Shown here in pieces: positions 1 to 17,883 of a DNA stretch of 64,000 nt (within the stretch, counting starts at the first letter, position 1; the number at the start of each line of letters is the position of its first letter). The stretch is from Eriocheir sinensis. Lineage: Eukaryota > Arthropoda > Malacostraca > Decapoda > Varunidae. The DNA lies in assembly GCF_024679095.1 (NCBI RefSeq), contig NC_066513.1:7300023-7364022 (forward strand). The letters run 5' to 3'. The notes beneath the pieces were generated by a model that did not search any database, was not told where the DNA came from, and saw only the letters and a list, made by a program, of their open reading frames with translations. A program made the position numbers and the translations under genes.

Positions 1-456
1 AACACTCCATAAGTGACTCAATCACAAAAACACAGAACGTATGCTTAATAGGAGCCACTCCTGTCAAGATAAAAGAGAGGCAGAGGATGAGTCTATAATA
101 TTGGTTAATAAACACAACTAATCCTTATCACATGCTCTCTTACATCTGTGAATGTTTCAGTGTACAACCAGGCTTACTGCACCAAGTGTGAGGCCACTTA
201 TTCAGAGTAAAGTGTAACAGAGGTTATCTTAATAGGGTTCACTATCCGATCTTTGTCCAGCATCGCACTGAGGTAGTAAAAGAGGGATATTATTTGCAGA
301 CTCACAATATTTTGTAGATTTATTGAATAGCTGAGGAAAAAGAGATGACAAACTGTTTATTTTGATGTACACTTGTTGATACCTTAATTAGCAAGCCACC
401 CTTCCATTTCTTAGACAAATCTTGCTCTCTTAGAAATAAAGTGTCTTGAAAACAAG

Positions 457-837
457 GGGAGGCGGTGGCTGAGTGGTTAGCGTGACGGCCCCGCATTCAG
501 GAGCTCCAGGAGGGACGCAGGTTCAAATCCTGGCCACTGCACAGCTGAGGTTTTTCAGTCACTGCCGAGTGGCCTAAGACTACCCACATGCTGGCCTGAA
601 GACCACCCATCAACCCGGGCTCTAGATAACCTCTTCAAAGAGAGGCTCAAAGATGAGTTCAGGGGGGCAGCATGAGCCAACACAAGATAGCGCCACTATA
701 AACACATGCCTGCGCCAGAACGGGCTGGCCCGACCATCAGGCCCCACCGGGAAGGAGCCTTGGACCAACCATCAGGTCCCACCGGGAAGAAGCCTACCGG
801 CACAATAGGCCGCGACGTAAAAAAAAAAAAAAAAAAA
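457..837 (+). mobile_element. tRNA-derived SINE (family 1)
   Basis: A tRNA-like head has an A-box-like stretch at about 463-481 (ggtggctgagtggttagcg) and a B box at 520-530 (ggttcaaatcc), which are Pol III internal promoter elements. A tRNA-unrelated body follows, and the copy ends in a run of 19 A at 819-837. A second copy of the same family lies inverted at 19213-19546. The body has a short internal duplication (accatcagg..ccaccgggaag) at about 733-790. No protein is encoded. Confidence 0.8.
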
Positions 838-1282
838 TCACTAAGTGCTGTGGCAACCTGTTTTGTTATGCCTGTGTGGAGTAAATATGAACTCTGCAAT
901 CACTGTAGCATTTGGTTGCATTTCAACCCTCAGATAGTGGCCTATTTTTGCTATATTGACTAATCAACCAACTTTGACTAACATAGCCTTGAATAATATA
1001 TCTGCCTTTGGGAGGCTCTGCTCCCATTAACCCCCACTAGACAACCTGGATGTCACACCTACCATGTGTCTCAGGGTAATGGGTTCTTAATCATCATAGC
1101 CTCTAGGCCAATGAGACAAAGATGAGCGTCACAGGCACGTGCAACTATGGCTCATGCCCCCAACTCTATCTTCACTATGAGAGAATAACCAACACCACAA
1201 ATATATCTGGGTGACAAACGATGCCACTCTGAAAAAACAAATAGATCACTGTATAATCGAATTAATAAAATAAATTAATTAA

Positions 1283-1492
1283 TGTGTGTGTATTTACCTA
1301 GTTGTGAAATACAGGAAAAGAGCCGTACTAGGCTTGTGCTGTCCCATCTCCATAACGCTTATTATCCAGTTTGGCTTTAAATTCATGAATCGTTTTTGCA
1401 CACACAGTCTCCTTGTCAAATCCGTTCCATGTTGTTATACTTCTGTATGTAAAACTGTATTTCTTGATGTCTCTCCTACAGTCGCTCTTTTT
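1283..1492 (-). pseudogene. LINE reverse transcriptase C-terminal tail (5'-truncated)
   Basis: Read on the - strand, about 60 codons give the typical end of a non-LTR retrotransposon ORF2, with a TWNGFDKETV-like block, a FKAKLDNKRYGDGT-like block and then a stop. The 3' end carries the short motif aggtaaatac. The same tail type, including GDGT before the stop and the aggtaaatac repeats, occurs at 30484-30690 on the + strand, so both belong to one LINE family. Everything upstream of the last portion is missing, as usual for 5'-truncated LINE copies. The 5' break is exactly where the hAT-like element at 1493 begins. Confidence 0.65.
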
Positions 1493-2200
1493 CAGTGGTG
1501 GGCACCGATCACTTTTTTGCTGTTCCGATCCCCACTCATCCGATCAGTTTGAGCAACTGATCCGATTCCGATCATCCGATATTTTTTTTAAGTACTGCTG
1601 TTCCGATCACCATTCCGATCATCCGATCATTAAAACTTATGATAATTACTATTATTTTTTTAAATAATAATTACAAGAAACACCTATTTTAGGCATTCTT
1701 TATATAATAATTTCAAATAAGTAATAACTTAATTATTTGCTTATAAATATCTTTATTTTTCCTCTCTCTTTTGGTATATAGGACATGGTAAAGAAAAAAT
1801 GTTATCTTAACTTCTTATTTTAGGCATTTATTTAAGTCTACTCTTTTTATTCAATTTCTGAAAGTATGAAAAAGGAATAATGCTCGCTAGTTTAACTTTT
1901 GTTTGAAGCTGATTTAGATTTTTGACAAACATTTTCAACTTTATCTAGGAAATATTTTTTTTTTACTATTCTATAAAAAACGAGCGATAGTGATCATTAA
2001 TCTCCTATCCTTCCTGATTAAATAGCTTTCTGAATAAAATATATTGGTCCATAAATAAATTAGTTACAAGAACATAAGCAATAAGGTTTTGATTTGAAGT
2101 GAGCCGGTGTTGTGTCATCTGTTATCCACGTATCCTAAGACATCCCATCCTGATTTGCGCATGCGCGGAACCCGATGTTTACAAACACAATGTTCAATCT
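1493..2200 (+). mobile_element. hAT-like element, copy 1 (nonautonomous)
   Basis: It begins CAGTGGTGGGCACCGATCAC, a CAG start of the kind common in hAT-type termini, followed by repeated gatc/ccgatc motifs and an AT-rich body. The body from about 1640 to 2200 is closely matched in inverted orientation at about 19920-22110. This copy lacks the 1.5-kb insertion present in the second copy, so it serves as an empty-site reference. The right end and target duplication are not resolved. No transposase is seen; the hAT assignment is an inference. Confidence 0.5.
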
Positions 2201-2550
2201 AGGTGTGTGTGTGTGTCTGTGTGTGTGCATGTGTGTGGGTGTAATTCACCCACGGCCTGACAACAAGCTGGACTCGTCATTGCCAGAAAGTACCCTCCCA
2301 ACAAGAGCAAGGCTCATTACAGTCAATCTCTCGGCATTGCTGAGACCTCACACACCACATATCCCATCCCCCCTTGCTCAAGGTGGGATAGTAACCATTC
2401 CTTTGTCAGCAGGAAAATCCTGACCGAGCATGGCTCAAACCTCCACCTGATGAGCCATGAAGCCTGGCTCTCTGAGAAGACAAGTAGTTCATTATATAAT
2501 TAAATTAATATATTAATTAATGTGTGTGTGTGTGTGTGGGGGGGGATTTG
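2196..2550. repeat. (GT)n tracts flanking a possible degenerate SINE
   Basis: GT-rich microsatellites lie at about 2201-2242 and 2521-2540. Between them is about 270 bp that on the - strand shows a weak B-box-like ggtttgagcca, so a degenerate SINE is possible but not proven. Nothing codes here. Confidence 0.3.
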
Positions 2551-3252
2551 TTTCTATGAGGGGCACCGGTTGTCCATGAGGTGGCTTCTGATTGCTGTTG
2601 GACTCATTCAGCCGTCAGTAGAATACAGCCTGGATACTGCATCCGCCAGCTCCATTTCTTTGTTCCACCGCACTCACTTCATTTTGGGCTCTGCAATGGT
2701 ATAGAGACAAGTTGTATATTGGTGATTTAGAATATGATGCGCTCTTAGTGTAAATTTTATGGACATTGAACTACGCAAAGGATAATTTATTGACAACAGC
2801 ATGAACCAAACTTGACCATTCTTTAACATTTAAAATGATAAAGGGGCACTGCTGGTGTGGTCATTATGCAAATATGAAATCCATGAGTATATCAACATGG
2901 TGAAACTGTTCTTAGTATGCCAGTCGCTGTCATTCACTAGATTAGCAGAAAATAAATAAGCTTATAAGCGAATGACATGTATGTCGGGTTAGATCTAACG
3001 TAGATCAGGCTAAATAGGATTAGATATTTTCATTACTGAGTGGCTATTTATTGAGCAACTATCAATGATTATCAAATTGCTTCATAACTATTTATCAGAC
3101 CAAAGGGTGTTCTACCATGACGTGCAGCGTTTGAGGTGCAAAATATTATTTTTAACAATTTATAGGGCAGTGCTTCAAAGCTTTTTGTCCATGATATTCC
3201 CAAGCTTACTCCATGTCAATGCAACATCCCATTTTCAATAAAAACACACCAA

Positions 3253-3254
<2 letters not shown>
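2551..3254. other. No recognisable feature
   Basis: AT-rich single-copy-looking sequence with no convincing coding frame, RNA gene or transposon terminus that I can see. Confidence 0.4.
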
Positions 3255-3290
<36 letters not shown>

Positions 3291-3300
3291 AGTCTTTATT
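3255..3300 (-). other. Poly(A) tail with upstream AATAAA on the - strand
   Basis: A run of 31 T at 3255-3285 is followed by tttatt at 3295-3300. On the - strand this reads AATAAA about 10 bases before a long poly(A). This is the signature of a retrotransposed polyadenylated transcript or the 3' end of a LINE copy. The adjoining sequence (3300-3950) has no frame I can assign to a protein, so the parent is unknown. Confidence 0.5.
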
Positions 3301-4332
3301 GTCATGTACTAAAATTAAAAAAGGTTGACTGCACAGTTATATTCCATAAACTGACTTAGTCATCAATTAGCTACAGTTACCCAATATTGCATAGCAGGGT
3401 TGATATACAACATCACATTATTTACTTCCTTGCTGAACTGCTCAGTAAATAACTACAAAAGATTGATTTATTTGCTGAACTGTCAAGGATAGTAACCTAA
3501 TGCTGCCACTATAGTAACCTATTGCCAGTATAATAGTAACCTATTGCTGCTTATTTTGCCATTAAATCTAAGAAGCAAGTAATACCTGACACTTATCAAA
3601 GTGATGGATAACTCGTTAAAATCCACCACAAAAGAAAACGGTATCAGCCACTGCAGTGACTTCAGTGCAATTCTAGATAAATTCCAATAGCCTTCAGCAT
3701 GCCCATGGCAGCCTTGGCTTATACATCATATTTTGAGTTGGGCTACAGTGACTTTGGCTATAATCATGGTTGAGGGATTTGATTACGTTGACAGTGGTGA
3801 GAGATTTGTATAACTAACATCGGAGGGATTTATTTTGAAGCAATTGTTTGGCTTGGGCTCAAAAAGATGATTTACACCATAGCATTTAACAATGAATCAG
3901 GCAGGAATCATGTTAATTATTCATGTAAGTTCCTCAATACTTCTAGCAAAGTAAAATACAATATGCCATTCACTGGCCTTACCTGTTGAAGTAGTCGATG
4001 GCAGCAACTCCGGTACTGTCTCTAGGACGTAGCTCTTGACCAGATCCTCATGGGATGTCTGCTTTTATTCTGTTCCTCATTAATAAGTTCCCAGAAAGCA
4101 TCTCCTCATCAGTGCAGTCTCTGAGGGCGCCTTTTCGAGGGAAATGCCTGCGAGCTGGCCGTCGAAGGGTTTCTTTACGTACTTACGACTGAATTTATGC
4201 TACAACAGGTTGGATGTCTTGTAAGCGTTATGACTCGTTTTATGACAGAGAACGCGATTTATGACAAGAATCGACATTTTGTTTACTTATGACAGTTTTT
4301 GAGTGCTTATGAGCGCTTTATAAATACGGCCC
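3301..4332. other. Unassigned sequence next to the poly(A) tract
   Basis: If the poly(A) at 3255 marks a retrocopy, this is its body on the - strand, but no protein similarity is evident. Around 4185-4325 several cataa/ttatg motifs and a gggccgtatttataaa-like end (- strand) suggest a MITE terminus. This is weak. Confidence 0.25.
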
Positions 4333-4690
4333 TTGAGGCCCAGTGTGTGCTTCAGACTCACTTGCATTATATGCTCATCAATGGGAGTAACCTCAACCAC
4401 ATGGCTGCAGTTGGCTAAGATGCCTATAGCTACCCCTTAAAGACGGACACCATTCTTCATGCCAAACCAGTAGTAGATGTACCCCACCTACTGATCTCAC
4501 CACTGATAGGCCTCCTCGCTTCAGAGATCTACATTGTCCACCCTTAGCCTTTTGAGCTCATCTAAAAGGAAAGGCAGTCAGTGATCCTCCAAGAGGCTCC
4601 AGATGTTCCAGGAGCCCACTCACAGAGCCCTAAGAGGGTTAACCCCGGGCCAGGTTCTGTGGGCAGATGCCACTTCTGCACTACCCTGGC
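4333..4690 (-). pseudogene. RTE-type LINE endonuclease N-terminal fragment
   Basis: On the - strand the frame reads a LDELKRLRVDNVDL block, then YIYYWFGM, then GVAIGI and VVEVTPIDEHIM, ending KHTLG. This order is characteristic of the apurinic-type endonuclease start of RTE-clade LINEs, often annotated in arthropods as craniofacial development protein 2-like. Several stops interrupt it, for example in the residues after VDL and around GEIS-like positions. The element is cut at about 4333, so only the first third of the endonuclease remains. Other RTE pieces (23262-23551 and 32690-34458) are C-terminal, so this is a separate insertion. Confidence 0.7.
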
Positions 4691-5770
4691 TAACCCCAAA
4701 ACAGAGGGGTTCTAGGGGGCCCTTCCTCCTTTGAGGTGCAGGGGTTCCACGTAGTAATCAGAATGAGTAATGAGCAAAGGTGTTACTGTGACAACTGCCG
4801 ACAAAAAACTAATGCATAGCAGCACACCAGGGGCAAGATTTTCGAAGGTTACGTTGTCATAAGCCTACGTGGTCTTAACTTATGTGATCCTTATGATCAC
4901 GTATGGAGGCTAATTCTCAAAGGAAATCACAGCCCTGCAGGCCCCAGCTGTGACGTGACGTCAGCAGCAAAAAACAGTTAATTCTTGAGGTAAGCCAGCC
5001 AATCACGAACCATGCCTCACCGCCCTGACGCGGCGATAAGTCACCCTCTTCCTCTCACCACTGACTGCCTCGACGAGACAGTTGCTACGTACTCATTAAT
5101 AAACAGATGAACACGTGACAATAATCAATGTAATGCAAATAAAAAGCCTTTTTGCAGAAATAGGGAGGCAATGGGATATAAGTACATACACAATAAATCA
5201 CTCGGGGTGATACATGCACGGCCGCCTCCCCTGTAATATTCTGATATTTTGTTACTTCACATATCACTGAATGACTAAAGTTTTTCACATGTCACTGTTC
5301 TCTCACACTTTATTTAGGCTTCTCAAAGCCCAATCATTTAGCCATGGGAAGCAGTGACAGCAGTATAGCAAGCTGTGTGACACCAGAGTATGTTGAGGGA
5401 AGTTTTGCCGTTGTAACAGCACCGCACACAAAAGTGGTTAAACAAATATCTCTGCTGTTGATTGCTCACTATAGTAGATAGATTTACTTATTGAACACAT
5501 GTTCTTCCTATTTTCATGTTAGGAAACACTAATCATAATGCATTTCATGTAAATCAGGGAGACCTCGTAAGGCTTACGAATGCACCCGACCCACCCTAAC
5601 TTAAGTTTTTTTTTTTTTTTTTTTTTACAGCTAAAGAAAGGACAATGTTCCCATCCAATCCCATCCCCAAAGCCGCAAAACCCGCAACCTCGGTCTCAAA
5701 AAACTTTTGGATTTTGGAGGTCTTCAGATTTGGGAATTTCGGATAAAGGATTCTCAACCTGTATTACAAG
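4691..5770. other. No firm feature
   Basis: Contains cgaaggttacg/cataagcc motifs near 4845-4880 and cgtaaggcttacgaa near 5567-5580 that may be MITE ends, and a 20-base T run at 5607-5626. No coding region is supported. Confidence 0.25.
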
Positions 5771-5890
5771 CAGTGGCATAGTAAGGGGGGGCGGTCTGCC
5801 CTGGGTGACAGCTTGAGGGGGGTGCCATGATATAGGCTCAAGTCAAATGGATAAATTCAGTGACGTAGCTAAGGGAAGGGGTGTTGGGGT
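5771..5890 (+). mobile_element. Two adjacent hAT-like left termini
   Basis: CAGTGGCATAGTAAGGGGG begins near 5772 and CAGTGACGTAGCTAAGGG near 5861, both in the same orientation. CAGTGGCGTAGC-like starts are typical of hAT-type MITEs. A related right-end-like sequence (gccccaggtaccaaata..) lies at about 22225-22262. Full elements and target duplications are not resolved. Confidence 0.35.
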
Positions 5891-6404
5891 CATATAAGAC
5901 GCCCCAGGCCCCCAAAAAAGGGGCCCGCTGCCCCCCCAAATGATCCATTTGGGAGCCCCCATTTGTTGCCATACTCAATTGTAGAAGTGTATGGGAGAAA
6001 CCACAAAAGGAGACAAGACACCCGTGCCCCCGCCCCCAGATCTCCAGCCATGCCGGCATGTATAGGCTAATGCTGCTGTGGATAATAATGGAGTTTTGAT
6101 TACCCAGTTCCAGCCACGCGTGATACCATGAGTGACGATGCCTTGTGTTTCACATGACGGTAGCAGATGAATTGCTTTACTTGTAGCAGAGACGTTATTT
6201 ACTATAAAGAACATATTTTTGCATAATGTTGAAGCTAAAGAACTGTACTTTATTATGTGATGTTAAAAACTTGAATGTAAATGTTTGTTGTAGCACGAAT
6301 CTCGCTGAACGGTATCGTAGATAGGTGAGAGGGGAGACGCTTAAGTGCGTGACGGAAACAAAACAAGCTCGTGATGGAAACATCTTCGTCGCATGCTTTT
6401 GTAT

Positions 6405-6426
6405 TATTATCATAATAATAATAATA

Positions 6427-6470
<44 letters not shown>

Positions 6471-6730
6471 CAACATCATCATCTTATCATTTTACGTAGA
6501 ACACCAAAATCGTCATTAAGTGACTGAAGTATCATGCAGATATATAATAATAATAACAATAAGAAGAAGAAGAAGAAGAACTGAAGAAGAATTATAATAA
6601 TAAGAATGATGATAATAATGATAATAGACAGCCAGTTTTTTTTCTACTTTTCAGTGGTTGTCTCTGAGTTTGTCTGACTGGAATAGAAAGCGATGTATGG
6701 GGATAATATAATAATAATAATAATAATAGT
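6405..6730. repeat. Trinucleotide microsatellites (ATT/AAG/AAT)
   Basis: (ATT)n dominates 6410-6470, (AAG)n/(AAT)n 6541-6625, and (ATA)n 6707-6728. The low-complexity reading frames here (poly-Ile, poly-Asn) are not genes. Confidence 0.9.
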
Positions 6731-6992
6731 CTAGCGGGGCTCTCGTGGTCCAGTGGTAGTCTCTCTGCCTTGCGCTCCGGCAGGGTGCTGGAGCGTATAG
6801 GTTCGAGTCCTACCCAGTGCCATTGGAAGTGGGAAGGTGGGCTCTTTCCGACACCCCCAGCCCCGTTGTTGGGCCTCCTCCACTTGAAAGATCTGGGCAT
6901 CTCTCTACCCGCCGTCTGGGTGGTTGCGCGGCATGCACCGCCTTCCTCTCTTGGGGTATATCACCAACCAAATACCCCCCCCAAGAAAAAAA
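6729..6992 (+). mobile_element. tRNA-derived SINE (family 3)
   Basis: The head resembles a tRNA: ctcgtggtccagtggtagtc at about 6742-6761 is A-box-like, and ggttcgagtcctac at about 6800-6813 contains a good B box, followed by an acceptor-like tgcca. A GC-rich body follows and ends in an A-rich stretch near 6984-7000. The flanking (AAT)n may be its target. It is not an intact tRNA gene because the stem pairings do not close convincingly. Confidence 0.65.
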
Positions 6993-7025
6993 CTAATAAA
7001 TTAAGGCAGGGCATTCAAAACCACA

Positions 7026-8087
<1,062 letters not shown>

Positions 8088-8093
8088 TATATA

Positions 8094-10290
<2,197 letters not shown>

Positions 10291-10366
<76 letters not shown>

Positions 10367-10376
10367 CATATATATA
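10291..10376. repeat. (TA)n microsatellite
   Basis: About 86 bp of TA with a tacatacata segment, joining the eroded right end of family G to the left end of family E. Confidence 0.95.
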
Positions 10377-12674
<2,298 letters not shown>

Positions 12675-13023
12675 CAGTCGTCCCTTAAATAGTACGGGGT
12701 TAGGGACTAAGGACCCCTGTACTATTCGAAAATCCGCAGAAAATTAGTGCCCCCCCCCCCCCCCCCTAGAAACACTCCTGGGCTGCGTTTGAGTGAGGGA
12801 ATCAGGACTCTCGGAACGTTCCGAGTGCTCTCAAACGCGTGATGCAGCAGCACGAGTTGCCAACTCAGCACGTCTCCTCCGCTCCCAGCTCTGAGAGGTG
12901 GAGCGCCTCTGTGCTGTGATGACGTCATCAGCAAATATGGCGGCCCAAACAAACACATAAGTGCTTCCATTTCATCAGTAAGATCAACGTACCCCATTTT
13001 GCTGCGAGTGAGACGCCATTACC
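12675..13023 (+). mobile_element. Tigger-like family B, truncated copy
   Basis: The left terminus is CAGTCGTCCCTTAAATAGTA, followed by sequence closely matching 7180-7580, with a poly-C expansion at about 12750-12766. The right part is missing; the copy ends at cattaccat next to (TA)n. Confidence 0.8.

Positions 13024-13109
<86 letters not shown>
13024..13109. repeat. (TA)n with short (CA)n
   Basis: TA repeats ending acacacac directly before the family E terminus at 13110. Confidence 0.95.
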
Positions 13110-13111
<2 letters not shown>

Positions 13112-13518
13112 GTACCCTCTCGAGTTTCGCGCTTGCTTCATTCCAAACTCCATTCACTAAACTCAAGGATCGCAAAACTCGAGGTATTGAAATCCATGTA
13201 AAAGCACTTATTGGTTCCGACCCGAGGAAAATAATGACTTTTTCTGACTTTCTTCCCTAATTATCATAATTTTTTCGACTTTACTCCCTTGTTATCTCAA
13301 TATACGTGCCTTGTTAATAGGCAGAAAATAAGAAGTAAGAACAGTTCGTTTTTAAGCCACAGTTGAAGGTGGCTGCCTTACAATTGGTTGGCAGTTCTGA
13401 ATACACGTTTGTGATCCAGGTGGTGTCGTCTGCTAAAGTAAGGGCGGTCGCTCGCGGTCACCCATGGGACAGTTGGACAAACCTATATTTTTCTGGTAGT
13501 TTTCTCTGTTATGAAATA
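13110..13518 (-). mobile_element. Tigger-like family E, right-end fragment (inverted)
   Basis: Starts CAGTACCCTCTCGAGTTTCG and matches the inverted right end of the copy at 10377-11896 (about 11500-11890). The match stops at gaaata, where the family F element begins at 13519, so family F inserted into a TA within this element. Confidence 0.8.
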
Positions 13519-14048
13519 CAGGTAACTCTCGATTTACGCGAGTTTGGTTTACGCGTTTTTAAAATAACGCGGAGTCCAAAATCCAAATAAATGTTTAATT
13601 TACACGTTTTTTCCCTTATACGCGATATTTTATGGAGTGGCCACCAGATGTCTCACACAACTGGACTCACACCGCGACGCGGCCACACAGCTGAGCTCAG
13701 TTCTTCCCGAGCACCACTTGAACAACAATACAGTACCCACGCTGCCACGCTACTCAACAATAGGGGTGAGCAGGTACCGGTACCAGTACCAGTACTAACG
13801 GTACCAGCTATACGGTATGGTACCGGTACCAGACTGCTCGGTACTGGTACCAATACAAGCCAGTCGCTCATGGTGTCCCTCATTTCTTCTTCACATGAGT
13901 GAGGCTGAGACTGAGTGCCTGAGTGGATATCTCGGTGATATGGATATTCTCTCTCTCTCTCTCTCTGAAGAGGTCGCGTAAAACAAAAACAATGTAAATC
14001 AAACAAGAGGTAGGTTTCTGTCAAAAAATAGATATTCACTTCATTCAG

Positions 14049-14128
<80 letters not shown>

Positions 14129-14180
14129 CCATATCACTGAGATATCCACTCAGGCACTCAGCCTCACTCGTGTGAGGAGG
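13519..14180 (+). mobile_element. Tigger-like family F, rearranged copy with internal foldback
   Basis: The left end is CAGGTAACTCTCGATTTACG after a TA. Compared with the copies at 15286-15804 and 49307-55657, the order of pieces is changed. (CT)n near 13950-13966 and (GA)n at 14051-14123 sit on either side of a tgaagaggtcgcgtaa segment, and the sequence outside them (13886-13950 and 14124-14180) is inverted. It also carries a ggtacc-rich insertion (about 13774-13858) that is absent from the copy near 55400. No complete right terminus is seen. Confidence 0.7.
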
Positions 14181-14440
14181 AATTTTTCCATTTCTTCAAC
14201 TGCCGCAGATCGCTTAAGTTGCTTTTTCACACCCATCGCCACATCAGCTCCCTTAATGGCCTCCTTGTTCTTCAGTATGGTGGCTACTGTAGATTTCGCC
14301 ATACAATACTCAGCTGCAAGATCGGTGATTCTTGCTCCTTTCTCGTATTTATCAATAATCTCCTTTTTCCGTTCAATGGTCATCACTACATTCTTCCTTT
14401 TAGGCTTATTTTCACCACTAATAAGCCTCTTTGGTGCCAT
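14150..14440 (-). pseudogene. Tigger/pogo transposase N-terminal DNA-binding domain (fragment)
   Basis: A 96-codon frame starts at ATG 14440. Residues about 15-75 show the CENP-B/Psq-type helix-turn-helix pattern of Tigger transposases: TIERKKEIIDKYEKGARI, then DLAAEYCMAKSTVATILKNK, then a basic KKQLKRSAAVEEMEKFL segment. This domain binds the transposon ends. Intact Tigger transposases run to roughly 450-600 residues with a second CENP-B-like domain and a DDE catalytic core. Here the frame leaves the family sequence after EKFLL near 14181, where family F foldback DNA begins, and soon stops. All catalytic residues are missing, so this is a dead fragment. It supports calling the CAG-ended, TA-flanked elements around it Tigger-like. 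Its own terminus is probably at 14672. Confidence 0.8.
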
Positions 14441-15285
<845 letters not shown>

Positions 15286-15378
15286 TCTGTCCTTGAAGAG
15301 GTCGCGTAAATCAAAAACAATGTAAATCAAACAAGAGGTAGGTTTCTATCGAAAAATAAATATTTACTTCATTCAGTG

Positions 15379-15426
<48 letters not shown>

Positions 15427-15804
15427 CCATATCACCGAGATATCCACTCAGGCACTCAAGTTTCAGTTTCACTCGTGTGAAGAAGAAATGAGGGACACCA
15501 TGAGCGACTGGCTAGTACTGGTACCGGTACCGAGCAGTCTGGTACCGGTACCGTACGTACCGTATAGCTGGTACCGTTAGTACCGGTACAGGTACCAGTA
15601 CCTGCCCACCCCTATTGTTGAGTAGCGTGGTAGCGTGGAGACTGTATTGTTGTTCAAGTGGCACGCCCAAGAACTGAGCTCAGCTGTGTGGCTGCGGCGC
15701 TGTGTGAGTCCAGTTGTGTGAGACATCTGGTGGCCACTCCTTAAAATATCGCGTATAAGTGAAAAAAAATTGTAAATTAAACATTTATTTGGATTTTGGA
15801 CCTC
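15286..15804 (+). mobile_element. Tigger-like family F, internal and right part
   Basis: Matches the family F copy at 49307-55657 without its LINE: tgaagaggtcgcgtaa, (GA)n at 15381-15421, gaatatccatatcaccgaga, and the gtggccactcc segment. It contains the ggtacc-rich insertion (about 15511-15605). The right terminus is replaced by (TA)n after ggattttggacc. Confidence 0.75.
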
Positions 15805-16356
<552 letters not shown>

Positions 16357-16360
<4 letters not shown>

Positions 16361-17094
16361 GCTGGGCACTTCCGATCATCCGATCGTCCGATCTGATCGG
16401 AACAGCAATTAGCGATCGGAATGCAAAGATTGGATCAAAGATTGGATCATCTTTGTAAAAGGTAATCGGACTGTGGAGATCGGAACTTCACAAAATAACT
16501 TCCGATCACCGACCACAGAAAAGAAAGTGGTCAACGTTGTCATGGCAACAAGTGACTGCTGACTTCTTACAATTTTTTTTTTATACACGTTGCTAAATAG
16601 TTACCTCAATAAGCGTCTTTATTTATAAAATTAAGCGCTAATTATTGATCGTTAATCTATTTAATCCTGGTAAGGCATCGTGAACGAGACGCGCAGGTGC
16701 AAAGTCGCTTTATTTGCTTGGCGGGACTTAATTGTTACACGACGCCATGACAGTGTGGTGTGGGCTGCAGTATTGGACTTCCACTCACTCCAGTAACCGA
16801 GTGGCCTGCCCCAGTTGTCAGTTATGCATTGTCTGCTGCAGTGTTACCACCCTCTAATGGCGGCAGCGGCAGTTCCTTTTCGGGAAACCAACAAGACCTG
16901 TTAAAAGTGGGCTCACCGCCGACCCCCCCCACCTTCTTAACCAGGGGGAGGGCTTTGCCTTCCCCCGACCCCCCCCACCCCCCCCACCTCCGACCCACCC
17001 GTCGGGCTCCCCCCCGCAAAAAGAGGAGGAGGAGGAGGAAGGAGGTCTCGCAAGACAGCGCAACAAGCCGCCCAGACCACACCACGAAACTAAT
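16357..17094 (+). mobile_element. hAT-like relative and unassigned DNA
   Basis: Starts tagagctgggcacttccgat, with repeated gatcgg/ccgatc motifs like those at 1493-1630 and 22000-22110, so a related hAT-like terminus is likely. The rest includes a C-rich tract at about 16920-17020 with a gggagggctttgccttccccc hairpin-like stretch. The right border is unknown. Confidence 0.4.
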
Positions 17095-17282
17095 GCCCCA
17101 TACCCCTCCCATCCAAGAACTTATCTAACCTCTTCTTGAGTGTATCTATTGTGTTGGCGCTCACCACATGACTTCTACGTCTGTTCCACTCATCCACCAC
17201 TGTTGGTAAACCAATTCTTGCCTATGTCTTTGTTGAACCTGAACTTATCCAACTTAAACCCATTGCTACATGTCCTACCCAG
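17095..17282 (-). pseudogene. LINE reverse transcriptase C-terminal tail
   Basis: On the - strand the frame reads CSNGFKLDKFRFNKDIGKNW, then after one frameshift VVDEWNRR, SANTIDTLKKRLDKFLDG. This is the standard non-LTR ORF2 tail: a basic stretch, WN with a spacer, then a TFK-like helix. The rest of the element is missing. The frameshift lies at about 17190. It is a different LINE family from the tails at 1283 and 61851. Confidence 0.75.
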
Positions 17283-17363
17283 TGTGGTGTCATCTGCCAT
17301 CCACGTATCCTAAGACATCCCATCCAATCTGCGCGGGATTTGTGTACAAACAAAGGGTGGATG

Positions 17364-17750
17364 AATGGACCGTATTGACTATACAGGCAGCGCCACATGT
17401 GGCCACTCAACTCCAAGGTGAATTTTCCATAGAGTTCAAGTTATAGACTAGAGTGCGTCGGAGGCTGTCTCAGGGATACCCAGCCATGATACCACCGTCG
17501 CCCCAAGCCACACACTTCACTCCGACCCGATATCATTTTTTTTTTCCATGTCAAATTGTAGTCAGGAAATCGGGTAGGAGTAAAGTGTGTGCAGTCGTTG
17601 GATTGGAGTGGTGGCGGCACCAAGGCCTTCTATCATGGAGGTAGCCTTAGACGCTCTCTAGTACATAACTTGAGTTCTATGGAAGTACTGCTTTGACAGT
17701 TCACTGAGTGGCTACGTGTGGCGCTGCCTGTATAGCCAATACAGTCCATT
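17364..17750. repeat. Foldback (long imperfect palindrome)
   Basis: The outer arms are aatggaccgtattgactata at 17364 and the inverted tatagccaatacagtccatt ending 17750. The similarity continues inward (caggcagcgccaca, ccatagagttcaagttat, tactcctaccc) to a centre near 17540-17565. Each arm is roughly 180 bp. No transposase and no clear target duplication are seen. Confidence 0.8.
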
Positions 17751-17883
17751 GCGACATGGTACCGTATCTTTGTCGACTGCCTATTGCGAAATGTCCCACC
17801 TGAGTTTTTTTTTAATCTTTTTAAAAGTAAATGCTGACGTATGTTTTGAATTTGAAAATTGCTTGAAATATGAAAGTTTCTTC

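Noticed and set aside
3985..4065. Exon on the - strand ending in a GTAAGG donor (..CTTCAACAG/gtaagg)
   Set aside because: The open frame is short, no acceptor with a pyrimidine tract is seen, and the protein is not recognised.
6742..6832. Functional tRNA gene
   Set aside because: A and B boxes are present but the cloverleaf does not close well and a SINE body follows.
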